Shown: positions 52,345 through 62,015, numbered from the stretch's first letter. The stretch: 64,000 nucleotides of DNA from Desulfomonile tiedjei DSM 6799 (GCF_000266945.1 NC_018025.1:3848001-3912000); one strand, 5' to 3'. Translations and numbers: made by a program. The notes: a model not told the origin generated them from the letters alone.

Positions 52345-52654
52345 GACAGACCTCCCTTTCCGATTTCTCTTCGAGAGCATGCAAACTGCAAATTTCGTAA
52401 TTAACCGATCAGGATAATTCCGTGCTGAGATTTGGACTGCCGTTTCCAGACCATTCCGGCTGTGAGCCGCCGTAAAACACGGTCTGAAGGTGGTCAGCCT
52501 CTCCAGAAAAAGTGTCGAATTCCACAAGGATGCGTATGCTCTCTTTTCTCCAATGGGACCATAATTAACCAAACTTGTCAACCATAAAACGAAAATAATA
52601 CGAAAGTCGACTCATAACCGAAGATCTCCATTCTCAGCGGCAGCAATACTATTA
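52345..52654. other. Gap in the phage gene run
   Basis: 310 bases without a supported gene. A TTGACA (minus strand, about 52577) could be part of a promoter for the small genes and terL, but no matching -10 was convincing. Otherwise nothing seen. Confidence 0.4.
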
Positions 52655-53590
52655 TCAGCCGATCTTGACATTAAACGAGCGTTTCCAGGGAGTCATGTAT
52701 CCGAGTTGAATCCCCAATGCATCGAAGAGTTCCTGATCTCCTCGTGTCCAATGAAGAGGTTGTGTATCCATTTTCCGCAGCAACTGTCTCCATTGAAGTT
52801 CCAGCCAGCGTTTATCCGCGGCAGCACGGGTCCGCTCGCTGGCGTCGGATTGAGCGCTCCCTTGGGTCGTTGCGACGGCGGGGGACGACTCCTGCACCAC
52901 TTGTTTCTGGGTGGAATGAGCAAGCGGTCTCAATTTTTGGGACTCATCGGTTTTTTGCGATTCGTCGCGGGATGACAGCACACGATCCGTTTCTCTGAGC
53001 CAGTCCTCACGTTGAAAAGCGCCCATTCTGTCCTGCCGATCTTGTCTATTTGAAAGATAGCTCAGTTGGATGCCGAACAGGTTTTGAAGATCCTTTGCTC
53101 GATCTCTTCTTTGCTGGTAAAGAGTGCTTTTGGTGGTACGGTTGTAATCTATCGCTTCACGGAAACGATCCGAATAGCCGGATGCAAGGGATTTCATGGC
53201 ATCATGGTGCAACGAGGAAGCGAGATCAGGTCCGCCCATTACGTTCATGCCGGCGCGAGATCTTCCTTCCCTCGAGGCCCGTTGCACGTATTCGTCCATG
53301 AGCGCTCGCTGTCCTCCGAGAACGTGTGACATGTAGTCACGCACTTCAGGGTCGTTTGGTCGAGCGATAACGGAATAATCATCTTTCTGCTTTGTGAGAT
53401 CTCCTATGGTATCGCCAATCTTCTCAGAAGGTGCTTTCAGAAGATCGGGTCCGAATGAAGCGGAATAGTTGAATCGATATCTTCGGGTTCTCGATGTACG
53501 GGATACGGGTGTTGTGCTCGTCTGTAGTGACTTGAGATCCGAAGCGTTCGGACCGTTCAACACACGAAAACGAGAGGTAATTGCGGGCAC
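52655..53590 (-). CDS. Phage structural-type hypothetical protein
   Basis: 311 residues from the GTG at 53590 with AGGAGG eight bases upstream. Middle part helical and charged (VQRASREGRSRAGMNVMGGP, LYQQRRDRAKDLQNLFGIQL), Gln/Ser-rich stretch (~215-250) and a C-terminal LDTQP-type segment. Gly/Met-rich GMNVMGGPDLASSLHHDAM recalls internal virion proteins, though I can name no family. Lies directly downstream of the kelch protein. Confidence 0.6.
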   Translation of the reverse strand: MPAITSRFRVLNGPNASDLKSLQTSTTPVSRTSRTRRYRFNYSASFGPDLLKAPSEKIGDTIGDLTKQKDDYSVIARPNDPEVRDYMSHVLGGQRALMDEYVQRASREGRSRAGMNVMGGPDLASSLHHDAMKSLASGYSDRFREAIDYNRTTKSTLYQQRRDRAKDLQNLFGIQLSYLSNRQDRQDRMGAFQREDWLRETDRVLSSRDESQKTDESQKLRPLAHSTQKQVVQESSPAVATTQGSAQSDASERTRAAADKRWLELQWRQLLRKMDTQPLHWTRGDQELFDALGIQLGYMTPWKRSFNVKIG

Positions 53591-53642
53591 GGTAATCCTC
53601 CTTTAATTTCATTCGCGCTGTTTTTTGAAACCGGGATATCTT

Positions 53643-56600
53643 TCAGGCGCCCCATTCTCGAATTAGCGACAACCCGAGTTGCAGCCCGTATATGTCTGTC
53701 GGTCCTGTGAATGAGATGCGGAACTTGTAGAATCTGCCTTGAACATTCTGGGCTTCCTGTTCCAGCGCAAACATCTTTCCGCCGATCTCGGACAGATCAT
53801 GGAATTGTACATTGAATCGGGGAGTCACCTCTCCATCGCAATAGACGGAAACGGTTATGGGACCTGTTTTGCATTTCCCGTATAACGAGAGTAGTCTCAG
53901 GATTTTTCTGTACTCCGGCGAACCGAAATGAAACCATCCTGTTTCTACCCAGGCAGTAATTTCCTCGCCAGCGTCATTCAAGTCGTTCGGTCCGAAAAGC
54001 CTCAGAACCCTTCCTTTGTAGTCACCTGCATAGAGCCCCAATGAACCGATCTTTCCAGGTGCAGAAGCGCTGTAGTGAGCAGCAGTTGCGAGGGACGACA
54101 GGCTCAGAGTGAATGGAGGCAACCAAGCTTGAAGCGACAGGTCGAATACGATCAAGCGATTGTTTGTGGTCTGGGGACCTTCACCGCTCACGATCATGGG
54201 TACTGTCCACATCACCCAATTCTTTTCAGGCCAGTACTCACCCCAAGCGATGTGCAGATTTTCTAGATCGAGACGAGGGAGAGAAGTACCGTCCCACCAG
54301 GTGAGGAGTTCCGAAGCATTGCTCCCTCTCCCGGTGTTCCAGATTGCGTCAACATGGAGTCCGGTGCTGACGAACGCTCCGTAACGATTGATGAAGAACA
54401 GGGCGTATCGATCGCCTTCTCCGAATCCACCGGCCGGAGCTTTCACGACTACATGTGCATTCACCGGAACGTGCCGGGCCGCTTCGATTGATTCCACATC
54501 GGACTCGCTCCCGGTGATGCTTCTGAGCTGATGAAAGGAAGTTGCCTTTCCGATGAGCAAGCTATTCCATGCTGACACAAGACTCGAGATTCCGTCCATG
54601 CCGCCAACTCGATAACTGAACGTATCGTAGCCCGTGAATGCGTACTCCTGGAGCGGAGCTGTAATGTCTATTTGATCGAGAGCGTCCGGCCTTCCCGCGA
54701 GAGCGACCCTGTTCTGAAAAACGGCTGCATATTTGTGCTTCACCAGAGCATCAGGGACGCTGCAGACTCGACACTCGGAAATTGCAGTGGAAGCTGAAAG
54801 ATCCGCCGAGGCCGAGAGTCTGATCCAATAACCCCGGTACAATCCGGGCGCAGCAATATTTTGCCGCCAGTCAGTCGGTAGATGCCATATGATTTTGCCG
54901 CTCCTGGACAGAGTCGCTTCGCCTGAGTTCGACGCATCCGTGGCATTCAATGCTGACCAGACTAGTCCATTCCAATACTCTGCCGAGAGCGTAGCGATTT
55001 CAGTATTGGGTTCGATAATGTTCAGACTTATCTCGTTAAAGCGTGTCAGGTAACCGATATAGAGGAAGTCGCCTACTTTCAGGGGAATTGAAGCTGCGGA
55101 ATCCTCGGTCTCCGTGTAGTCGCTCACTTCGACAGTGTAGTCTGTGACTTTGGCCGTCTCTCCCTCCACGACAACAAACCCGAGAGGACTGTCAGCCTTG
55201 CCGTCGCCGATGTTCCTGAGTGGTTGGCATGGAGCTCTGTATTTTATTCTCGTAATGCTGCACCCCGGAGACGTGGCAGAACATTTGATTCTGAACCAAA
55301 ATCCCGGAATTCCGTCAAACACGTGGTAATCGGCTTCGAAATAGCCCGGCTCATTGCCCCTGTACGTTATTGTTCCGGTTTGCGCGAGGCTCGTACTGCC
55401 CACTCGAGTATTATCGTCCCAGCCCGCGCCGGTTTGCCAAGTGGCTCCTTTCCAAGCTTCCACAATATGTGGACCGTAATCCACGGCCGACACCAGAAGG
55501 TTGCGTATCTGCGGCACGACTCCTTCAACCTGCTCCAGCCCGACCGCAAATCCCAGATGCGTCGTGCTTCCCGGAACAAAACCGCCTGATCTGGTGAAGT
55601 GCTCTGAAGTCATGGCTGCAAGCTGGGCTGTGCTCTGGCGGTTTGCAGCGATTCCGAAAGCCTGCTTGAGCGCTCTCAAAACCGTATTCTCCTGAGCTGT
55701 CTGCCAGCTTCCGGAAGCGTTCTTGTATTGCCACGTTCCGGAGTCCTCCTTGACAATTTCTTTCCAATGCCAGTTGTCAGGATCCGGATTGACCATGTCA
55801 AACACGCTGAATACATTCGATTTCCAGGAAAACGCTACGCACAGCAGTCCTTGGTCACCTGCGATCGTTGCCCACATAGAGTTAAAGGAATCCACTCCGT
55901 CCACCGGCAACGCCAGATCGTCTTTCGTGACTGCAGTGAACAGTTGCGAGGGAACGATTCCCGTTACTGTGGACGCTTCGATCTTAATAAGACCGGGAAC
56001 GACACCCTCAACAAATGTTATTGGCGCAAAATCTACATTTTCCGCAAATTTGATTCCGTCTGCGGAGTTGAATGGACCGAAATTGAACTCTCCCGGAGAA
56101 TACTCAAGATTCATAGAAGAGCGACTTGTCCGGTACGGTCCGAGCTTGTCAGGGGTATTTGGAGGAATTGCCCAGTAATAACCCGTTCCTGGAACAGAGG
56201 CGAAGTACCCCGATCTCCAGTACGTATATACCCTCTCTCCGAGAGGATAGAGACTCGGGAGCCCATTGGGAGGCTCAGGATGGAATATCAGCGTCTGTAC
56301 TTCTTTCAAGCTGCTGTTCACATCGAGACAAATGAGGTAGTCTTTTGCAGGATCGATCTGAAAAGCAAAACCGTCGCACGTCACCGATTGCCCGGCATTC
56401 AGGTTTATCCACCGGGTGGATCGGTTTTGAAACGTGATCGGAGTGGGAGTTCGGATTCCGTTGGCGGAATTCCCGGAGCGCTCGACAATGGACGCTTTCC
56501 GTATCGAAATTGCTTCCGACCCTGCCCGGAAAGTCAATTTCACGTACCGGTCCACTCCAGCGGAAAGCTCCGCACCGCTCACCACTATGCGGAGAGACAT

Positions 56601-58949
56601 TGCTCCAAAAGAGGTCGTGCTTGCCGAGACAGCCTCAGTCCGGTCCCAGATTGTATTCCAGGCCGATTCCGTAGAATTGCGGATCGTAAGATATCCGCCG
56701 GATATTCTCAGCCCGTAAATTTTCGTTACTTTTCCAGTTTCTGCGACAGAACTCAAGGTAACATCATTATCTCCCGCTCCGTCATTCTTAATGGACGTAA
56801 TCGAGTGCTCAGCAGAATCGCCTTCCAGGGACACAAGCAATGCCGATTCCACATACTCGGCAATGTTGCCACATCCAAGTGTGATTCTCATTCTCGCCAG
56901 GTCTGAAGACGAAAAAGTTTCCGCAACATACTCTCGGGTTATTACAAATACGTCTTCATTACCGAGCAGTTGATTCGGTAGGACATACGTATTATCGTAG
57001 TGTGCAGTACCTTGCAGTAAGATTTCGTCGCCTTCGAGAAAACCATGGTTTTCGCAAGGAATTCCGACTGTTCCATCTCCATTGTCAATTGCGCCAAGAG
57101 CTTTGAGGTTTTGCCGTCTTTCAAAGTGACCCGTTCTTATGCCGTCTGCGACCCAATAATTTATGCGAGATTTGAGGTCCTCGAATTCGATATTGGCAGG
57201 TAATCCGGTCGTTTCATCTATTTGAGACAGATCTGTGCACAGCAAATTATCGAAAGAACTGTCCGGATTGCCCTCGTTGGGAGCATTCATTTCGATGTAA
57301 AAACCTGATACTCGGGGGACATCGCAGCAAATAAAGATATGCCCCCACGATCTGATTCCCCCTACATCTGCAGAAACCTGCGTGTCGCTATCGAGGACGT
57401 ACTGGCTGATCTCGTGGGATTCGATCCCGTCGTAACTCACGAAAGCCCGCAAAGGAAATGCCCAGTCGCTCCCATCGTCGGACAACCCACCGAGAAACAC
57501 CAGAGGCACCTCTTCGATGCCCTCGGTGACGATCGCGCGATCACCGAGAACAGCGACGCTCACCACTCCGGCTGTTTCCGGAAGAGCATAAATATGTGCA
57601 AACTGAGCATCTGAAGTAGGTAAATGACTGGAAGAAGCATAGAGACCTGAATCCGCCAGGCCCAATCCCCCTGATTCTGGAGTGCACAATTGCGTGGCAT
57701 ACCAGAGATCCCCGAGGAGCACCTGCGGATCTTGCTGCTGAATCCCCCCGAATATTATGAGCTTCCCATCGTCGGATGTTACTGCAGAATGCCGCAAACG
57801 GCGTCCCGGGTCGGCCCCGAGTTCCGGAGAACTCCACCTGTCGGTTGCAATGTCGTATACCAGGTACGTGTCTGCAAAATCGTGTATCTCATTGCTCACG
57901 CCTCCACAGCAGATGATACTTCCACCGCAGATCACCGCCCTGTGAGACACCAATCCGTCCAAAGATTGAGGAATATTCGTCTTCCGACTCCATGAACCAG
58001 CATTTAGATCGAGTGCCCAGACCTCATTTATGTTCTGCTCCAGATTCTTGCATCCAGCAATGACGTACATAATATCATTCATCCGGACTGCTGCATGTCC
58101 GCAAACGCTTGGAACAAACTGGTCGGGAGGCACCGATCCTGAAAGCGACTGCCATTCGGCTGTATCCAGCGACAAGACGTAATGAGTAGTAAGAGACCAC
58201 GTGTTACCACTGTATCTGCCACCAGCGACTACAATAGCATTACCCCAGAGGACTGCGGTGTGATCTGAACGACCGGGAGGAATTGAACCGGTGACTTCCA
58301 ATTCCTGCCAACTATTTGAATACATATCGTAATAATGCGTGTCGTTAAGATAGTCGCCTGTATATTCACGACCTCCAAAAACGTACATCCTGCCGGAAGA
58401 AGGATCCAGAACAGCGGTATGACCTGACCTTGGGGTTGGCGGATTGCCTGTAGGGTTCAATTGGAGCCATTGTCCGGTTTCAGGAGTAAAGGTCCACAAA
58501 TCGTTGCATAAATCCCTTTCGGATGCTCCACCGAATACGATCATGCGCCCGTTCTCTGCATCCCAGACTGCAGAATGGCTGTGCCGAACTCCAGGAAACG
58601 GGCTTGATTTTGTGAATTCCCTGCCGAGACTGTGACTCGACTGCACCAGCAAGTACGAAGACTCATTCGTCGGGAAGCGTATCTGCCTGATGAATCGAAT
58701 GGGCCCGTTAGGTATGGAATTATCGGAATGAGTGACACTCATTCCTCGTCGGGTTCTCAAGCCACCATCGGTAATGTCGACGTTTTCACCCCTGGTGAGT
58801 GCGTTGAGCGGATACGCAAGAGGGTTTTTTCGTCGATCCTGGATACCGCCAGTCCAATCGAAGAGATTGATAACGTTATACGGCTCCTGAGCCACTGCAA
58901 ATCCCCTTCCTGTCATGGGATCGAAATCCGATCCGGCTCTTCCGGGCAT
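53643..58949 (-). CDS. Very large phage structural protein with kelch repeats
   Basis: 1,768 residues, ATG at 58949. The N-terminus (NLFDWTGGIQDRRKNPLAYP, LNALTRGENVDI) resembles a class of phage virion proteins. Residues ~115-430 contain about six kelch repeats (HSAVWDAENGRMIVFGGASE, GHTAVLDPSSGRMYVFGG, RSDHTAVLWGNAIVVAGG, RHSAVTSDDGKLIIFGG), forming a probable beta-propeller. The rest is beta-rich, with jelly-roll-like segments and few helices, and ends in FYKFRISFTGPTDIYGLQLG. Function is probably virion stem, tail or receptor binding. Kelch propellers are unusual in phage structural proteins, so acquisition of this segment is possible. Confidence 0.7.
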   Translation of the reverse strand: MPGRAGSDFDPMTGRGFAVAQEPYNVINLFDWTGGIQDRRKNPLAYPLNALTRGENVDITDGGLRTRRGMSVTHSDNSIPNGPIRFIRQIRFPTNESSYLLVQSSHSLGREFTKSSPFPGVRHSHSAVWDAENGRMIVFGGASERDLCNDLWTFTPETGQWLQLNPTGNPPTPRSGHTAVLDPSSGRMYVFGGREYTGDYLNDTHYYDMYSNSWQELEVTGSIPPGRSDHTAVLWGNAIVVAGGRYSGNTWSLTTHYVLSLDTAEWQSLSGSVPPDQFVPSVCGHAAVRMNDIMYVIAGCKNLEQNINEVWALDLNAGSWSRKTNIPQSLDGLVSHRAVICGGSIICCGGVSNEIHDFADTYLVYDIATDRWSSPELGADPGRRLRHSAVTSDDGKLIIFGGIQQQDPQVLLGDLWYATQLCTPESGGLGLADSGLYASSSHLPTSDAQFAHIYALPETAGVVSVAVLGDRAIVTEGIEEVPLVFLGGLSDDGSDWAFPLRAFVSYDGIESHEISQYVLDSDTQVSADVGGIRSWGHIFICCDVPRVSGFYIEMNAPNEGNPDSSFDNLLCTDLSQIDETTGLPANIEFEDLKSRINYWVADGIRTGHFERRQNLKALGAIDNGDGTVGIPCENHGFLEGDEILLQGTAHYDNTYVLPNQLLGNEDVFVITREYVAETFSSSDLARMRITLGCGNIAEYVESALLVSLEGDSAEHSITSIKNDGAGDNDVTLSSVAETGKVTKIYGLRISGGYLTIRNSTESAWNTIWDRTEAVSASTTSFGAMSLRIVVSGAELSAGVDRYVKLTFRAGSEAISIRKASIVERSGNSANGIRTPTPITFQNRSTRWINLNAGQSVTCDGFAFQIDPAKDYLICLDVNSSLKEVQTLIFHPEPPNGLPSLYPLGERVYTYWRSGYFASVPGTGYYWAIPPNTPDKLGPYRTSRSSMNLEYSPGEFNFGPFNSADGIKFAENVDFAPITFVEGVVPGLIKIEASTVTGIVPSQLFTAVTKDDLALPVDGVDSFNSMWATIAGDQGLLCVAFSWKSNVFSVFDMVNPDPDNWHWKEIVKEDSGTWQYKNASGSWQTAQENTVLRALKQAFGIAANRQSTAQLAAMTSEHFTRSGGFVPGSTTHLGFAVGLEQVEGVVPQIRNLLVSAVDYGPHIVEAWKGATWQTGAGWDDNTRVGSTSLAQTGTITYRGNEPGYFEADYHVFDGIPGFWFRIKCSATSPGCSITRIKYRAPCQPLRNIGDGKADSPLGFVVVEGETAKVTDYTVEVSDYTETEDSAASIPLKVGDFLYIGYLTRFNEISLNIIEPNTEIATLSAEYWNGLVWSALNATDASNSGEATLSRSGKIIWHLPTDWRQNIAAPGLYRGYWIRLSASADLSASTAISECRVCSVPDALVKHKYAAVFQNRVALAGRPDALDQIDITAPLQEYAFTGYDTFSYRVGGMDGISSLVSAWNSLLIGKATSFHQLRSITGSESDVESIEAARHVPVNAHVVVKAPAGGFGEGDRYALFFINRYGAFVSTGLHVDAIWNTGRGSNASELLTWWDGTSLPRLDLENLHIAWGEYWPEKNWVMWTVPMIVSGEGPQTTNNRLIVFDLSLQAWLPPFTLSLSSLATAAHYSASAPGKIGSLGLYAGDYKGRVLRLFGPNDLNDAGEEITAWVETGWFHFGSPEYRKILRLLSLYGKCKTGPITVSVYCDGEVTPRFNVQFHDLSEIGGKMFALEQEAQNVQGRFYKFRISFTGPTDIYGLQLGLSLIREWGA

Positions 58950-59349
58950 TGACTTCTTGAGAATTCGGGATATCCATTCAGTTATCCGTGAATAAAATCC
59001 CCCTGCCCCTCTTTATAAAAGGAGGGAGTAAGAAGCGACGTGCAATTCCCCCCTTAGTAAAGGGATTGGAGGCATAGGCGCTAACTTAGCGTGTTTTGGA
59101 TCGTTTGTTCCGGAGGAATAGCTGACAATAGGCCGGTGATTCATCGCCGGTTAAGGAAAAACCTAATGATTTTCGAGTCCCGGAGGGACGGCTGATACAT
59201 AAATTCCCGGCAATGAATTACCGATCTATTTTCTCTAATCCCTGCGGGACGAAGAATTGCAGCAAAGTTAGCGTCTATGGGAGTTAGGGGAGATTTAGAA
59301 AGTCGAGGGAATCCTGATCGCAGGAAAATCACTCCCTCACTGTCTCCTG
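58950..59349. other. Gap with host-type repeats inside the phage block
   Basis: 400 bases without a gene, occupied by a C-tract/G-tract palindrome (58994-59072) and a second palindromic family: GTCCCGGAGGGAC near 59177 and TCCCTGCGGGAC near 59240, bracketed by GGCGCTAACTT (about 59077) and its inverse AAAGTTAGCGTC (about 59265). Confidence 0.6.
58994..59072. repeat. C-tract/G-tract palindromic repeat in the prophage
   Basis: AAAATCCCCCTGCCCC, CTTTATAAAAGGAGGG and CCCCCCTTAGTAAAGGG blocks, same family as 9927-9974 and 27742-27830, with more divergence. Confidence 0.6.
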
Positions 59350-60498
59350 TTACCGATAAGACCTGAGTCCCAGATGCGGAGAATCTCCTGCACCGAGAAG
59401 TCGTTGCTTCTCCTGTTCATAGAGCGCTGAATATTCGTGAAACTTCACATCTGCCCCAGGTGCATGACGATCCTTCAGAAATGCTTCTTTCAGGACATAG
59501 TACACAAAGAGTAAATCGTGTGCTCCCGGTATTGGAGGATTGGGATTCACAGGGCTGCAGGTAATATCTTCGGGGAGGTAAGAGTGATACATACAGAAGC
59601 CTGACTCGAGACTCTGAGAGGCTCGCGGCCACACATACAGATCGGTATTCTGAACGACGTAGTATTCCGGAACTCCGGTAGAGTCGCATCCCGTTTTCAA
59701 CTCTTCATATTCCTGAAAGCTCCCGAGAGGCTTCATCGGGACAGAGCATCCGCTGTAGTAGATATGGTGCAACTGCTGGAAATCCGGAACCGCTTCTAGG
59801 AGAGAAATCCGATTCGAACCTGCAACGCACGGCAACCAGGATTCGCGACGCCAGTAGTTTTCCTGTGTCAGGTGACGCAAACACCTGTTGATCGATCGGA
59901 GTATGAATCGATCCGGCAAGAATCCCCCGGTACTCTCGTTGAACAGATCCCGCACGGCATCCACGATCTGGCCGCATCTGCCGGCGCACTCCGACACTGA
60001 AGTGTCGTCCGTCCAAAACTCGATCGCTAATCCGAAGACTTTGATCGCGCTCGGGTCTTCGTCCGAGGATGCGGAAACCCTTTTCATGCTGACAGAGAGC
60101 AGGTCCGCGGGTGCAATTTGAATTCCTGCGATATGCCCCTGAACGGAGGCGCCGGTCACAGCGATGGATCTGGATACGAGCCTATCCGGATTTTCCGCGG
60201 AAATGATTTCCGACAGGAACGTTTCCGTGGGAGTCGCCTCGTTGGTACTGTGAACTCCCGGTCTGATCAGAGAGCACGTGAACTGCCATTTGTGCCTGGC
60301 ACTAACGCTCGGGGTAGACTCGTGCAACACAAGGACAGCATTCGTCCCCGGATCATACTTTTGAGGCACTGTGACGGAAAAGTGCGCCTCGTCCTCCAAT
60401 TCCCATTCCCAATAGGCCGCGAGGGATACGGGATCGTACATTTCGGTCGGGACTGATCCTGAGACAGGTGTCAGCCTTTGTATAGGTATCACCGGCAT
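59350..60498 (-). CDS. Phage head-tail adaptor-like protein
   Basis: 382 residues; ATG at 60498 with GAGGA upstream. The N-terminal ~165 residues are beta-rich (YWEWELEDEAHFSVTVPQKY). The C-terminal ~200 (IVDAVRDLFNESTGGF, FILRSINRCLRHLTQENYWR, LLEAVPDFQQLHHI, YVVQNTDLYVWPRA, AHDLLFVYYVLKEAFLKDR, EYSALYEQEKQRLLG) follow the layout of head-completion/adaptor proteins: helix, binding strand, then a helical tail. N-terminal extension may be an added decoration domain. Upstream of the kelch protein, consistent with a portal-proximal structural gene. Confidence 0.55.
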   Translation of the reverse strand: MPVIPIQRLTPVSGSVPTEMYDPVSLAAYWEWELEDEAHFSVTVPQKYDPGTNAVLVLHESTPSVSARHKWQFTCSLIRPGVHSTNEATPTETFLSEIISAENPDRLVSRSIAVTGASVQGHIAGIQIAPADLLSVSMKRVSASSDEDPSAIKVFGLAIEFWTDDTSVSECAGRCGQIVDAVRDLFNESTGGFLPDRFILRSINRCLRHLTQENYWRRESWLPCVAGSNRISLLEAVPDFQQLHHIYYSGCSVPMKPLGSFQEYEELKTGCDSTGVPEYYVVQNTDLYVWPRASQSLESGFCMYHSYLPEDITCSPVNPNPPIPGAHDLLFVYYVLKEAFLKDRHAPGADVKFHEYSALYEQEKQRLLGAGDSPHLGLRSYR

Positions 60499-60515
60499 CC
60501 GGTCCTCTTTTCCGA

Positions 60516-60668
60516 TTATCCATGCACGAAGAAACGATCGTCGTCGAAATTCTCCGCCAACTCACGGCAGATGTCGTCAAGTCCATTCAAGTCGCCAATC
60601 GGATAATCGTTTTGAAATTTCGCGGTGTCACTTACGAATATTCTATGGTCTTCATGTTTCGAGAGCAT
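60516..60668 (-). CDS. 50-residue acidic phage-block ORF
   Basis: Fills the gap between the adaptor-like and holin-like genes. Reads MLSKHEDHRIFVSDTAKF, PIGDLNGLDDICREL, ENFDDDRFFVHG; acidic with a DLNGLDDICREL helix. An in-frame stop lies four codons upstream, so the ATG at 60668 is the only start; the ribosome site is weak. No family recognised. Confidence 0.45.
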   Translation of the reverse strand: MLSKHEDHRIFVSDTAKFQNDYPIGDLNGLDDICRELAENFDDDRFFVHG

Positions 60669-60714
60669 CGACTCAAGTCTTCACTGCAAATGAGAGCGGA
60701 TGAATGCCCGGCTA

Positions 60715-60909
60715 TTACTTCTCGGATGTGAGCGTGATTTCCTCTTTCGTGCAGAATCTGAGGATAACGTTGACTACCGCAAGCGAAACGGTGGAGATTT
60801 CAGCCCACCTGCCCGGCTCGAATCCCATGGCAAGGACCACCGAGCCGACGAGTGCAATGAGATTCGCCCAGATTGTCTTTGATGCCCACCACTCTTTTGC
60901 TGTCTCCAT
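60715..60909 (-). CDS. Small holin-like membrane protein
   Basis: 64 residues; ATG at 60909 with AGGAGA upstream. WWASKTIWANLIALVGSVVL and a second hydrophobic stretch (EISTVSLAVVNVILRFC) give two membrane spans with a short turn, then a charged tail. The SKTIW start is common in small phage holin-like proteins that permeabilise the membrane for the endolysin. Lies 3 bases past the NlpC/P60 gene. Confidence 0.68.
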   Translation of the reverse strand: METAKEWWASKTIWANLIALVGSVVLAMGFEPGRWAEISTVSLAVVNVILRFCTKEEITLTSEK

Positions 60910-60912
60910 ATT

Positions 60913-61449
60913 TCAATCTCCTATGGTAAGTCTCCTGACTTTCGTCAGGTTTGTTGCAAGCTGTCCGTTCAGGTCGTCGAGCACTACTCCTCTGGCACTG
61001 CTTGCGTGGGTTACTTTCAACCTGTCCGATTTTGTCCTCAAGAATGCTCCTACATGGCCGTTCGGTCTTTCCGGAGTCATGGTCCAGAAGGACAGATCGC
61101 ATTCATCAGCCAAAGTGGGGTGAGTCTCTACTCCACGCCAGCCCCCAAGCCCCTGGGACATCCGGAGCGAAGTGGTCCTCGTGATTCCCGGCACTCCTGC
61201 CCATTTGCAGGCAAGAAACAAATATCCGGAGCAATCGAGACCAATCCTGAGATCTTCCGAGCCTCCCCATGTGTACTTCGGATGTTTAGCGATAATGAAA
61301 GCGAGCTGTTCCTTCAACGATTTCCGGTAATTCTCGGAAAGGGCCTGTGCTTCACGTCCAGCAAAGGATAGCGCCAATAACAAGGACAACAGCAGACATG
61401 AGAATTGCCGACGACGTTGGGTCTTTTCCAATGCCTTCCATCCAGTCAT
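60913..61449 (-). CDS. NlpC/P60-type endolysin with signal peptide
   Basis: 178 residues. Signal peptide or signal-anchor ~15-36 (FSCLLLSLLLALSFAGREAQA), then an NlpC/P60 (C40) cysteine peptidase domain: catalytic Cys in LDCSGYLFLACKW, His in NGHVGAFLR, and THASS at the third position. Cleaves peptide stems of peptidoglycan; the signal peptide suggests Sec-dependent export. The start at 61449 overlaps the upstream membrane protein by 98 bases; a TTG at 61431 with AAGG close by is an alternative. Embedded in the lysis cassette. Confidence 0.85.
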   Translation of the reverse strand: MTGWKALEKTQRRRQFSCLLLSLLLALSFAGREAQALSENYRKSLKEQLAFIIAKHPKYTWGGSEDLRIGLDCSGYLFLACKWAGVPGITRTTSLRMSQGLGGWRGVETHPTLADECDLSFWTMTPERPNGHVGAFLRTKSDRLKVTHASSARGVVLDDLNGQLATNLTKVRRLTIGD

Positions 61450-61651
61450 CGGGAGTGATGAAATCGACGAACAACATCCCTCCCGTAAGAGTGATCATTC
61501 CTATCAGTACTGCGGTTAAACGTATTAGCGTGTACCGCAGCAACCCGGAAGGATCTTCCGGCATTACCCAGGCTCCGGACCACAACAAACCCGAGACCGC
61601 AAGTGCGCTCAACACTGATGCAATCGCCCATTGCTTGAACTCATTCGGCAT
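61352..61651 (-). CDS. Phage membrane protein of the lysis cassette
   Basis: 99 residues; ATG at 61651 with AGGAG eight bases upstream. Three hydrophobic stretches (WAIASVLSALAVSGLLWSG, YTLIRLTAVLIGMITLTGG, AILMSAVVLVIGAILCW) suit a three-span holin. No family recognised; the hydrophobic layout and position next to the endolysin point to membrane disruption. Confidence 0.65.
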   Translation of the reverse strand: MPNEFKQWAIASVLSALAVSGLLWSGAWVMPEDPSGLLRYTLIRLTAVLIGMITLTGGMLFVDFITPDDWMEGIGKDPTSSAILMSAVVLVIGAILCWT

Positions 61652-61661
61652 ACGACTGCTC

Positions 61662-62015
61662 CTACATTTTCGAGAGGAAATGTGAGATGATTATTGCCAC
61701 AACCTGCGCTGAAGTGGCCACAGCGACAACTGCCGTCCAGAACAGCGCCCTTTGACGGCTATTCCAGGAATCATGGTTTGTAAATACTGCATGGGTGACC
61801 TGCTGTGCAGCTTCCAGTCCGGAAAGTCGCATTTCATGTTTTTCGTACTCCTTCCGGCGAGATCTCTCCAGATCCTCGTGACGAATTCGGCAGTTATCCT
61901 TAAGCTTAACGAGACAGTCGCTGATCCTTTCAAGAACAGGCAACTTGTCTTTAATCACTGCCACGTCGACGTTGAGTTTTTCCAAAAGCTCAAGTTCGGA
62001 GGTCTTGGGGTACAT
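61662..62015 (-). CDS. XhlA-like coiled-coil membrane protein
   Basis: 117 residues from the ATG at 62015 (AGGAGG eleven bases upstream; the GTG at 62027 would lie on that site). N-terminal ~80 residues are charged coiled coil (LELLEKLNVDVAVIKDKLPV, HEMRLSGLEAAQQ), then one C-terminal membrane span (ALFWTAVVAVATSAQVVAII). Matches the layout of XhlA haemolysin-like phage proteins that pair with a holin and an endolysin. Confidence 0.65.
   Translation of the reverse strand: MYPKTSELELLEKLNVDVAVIKDKLPVLERISDCLVKLKDNCRIRHEDLERSRRKEYEKHEMRLSGLEAAQQVTHAVFTNHDSWNSRQRALFWTAVVAVATSAQVVAIIISHFLSKM

Noticed and set aside
55728-56906. 392-residue open frame on the plus strand inside the kelch gene
   Set aside because: Antisense to a continuous 1,768-codon gene with clear kelch motifs; the plus-strand translation is Arg/Cys-rich with no family signs.
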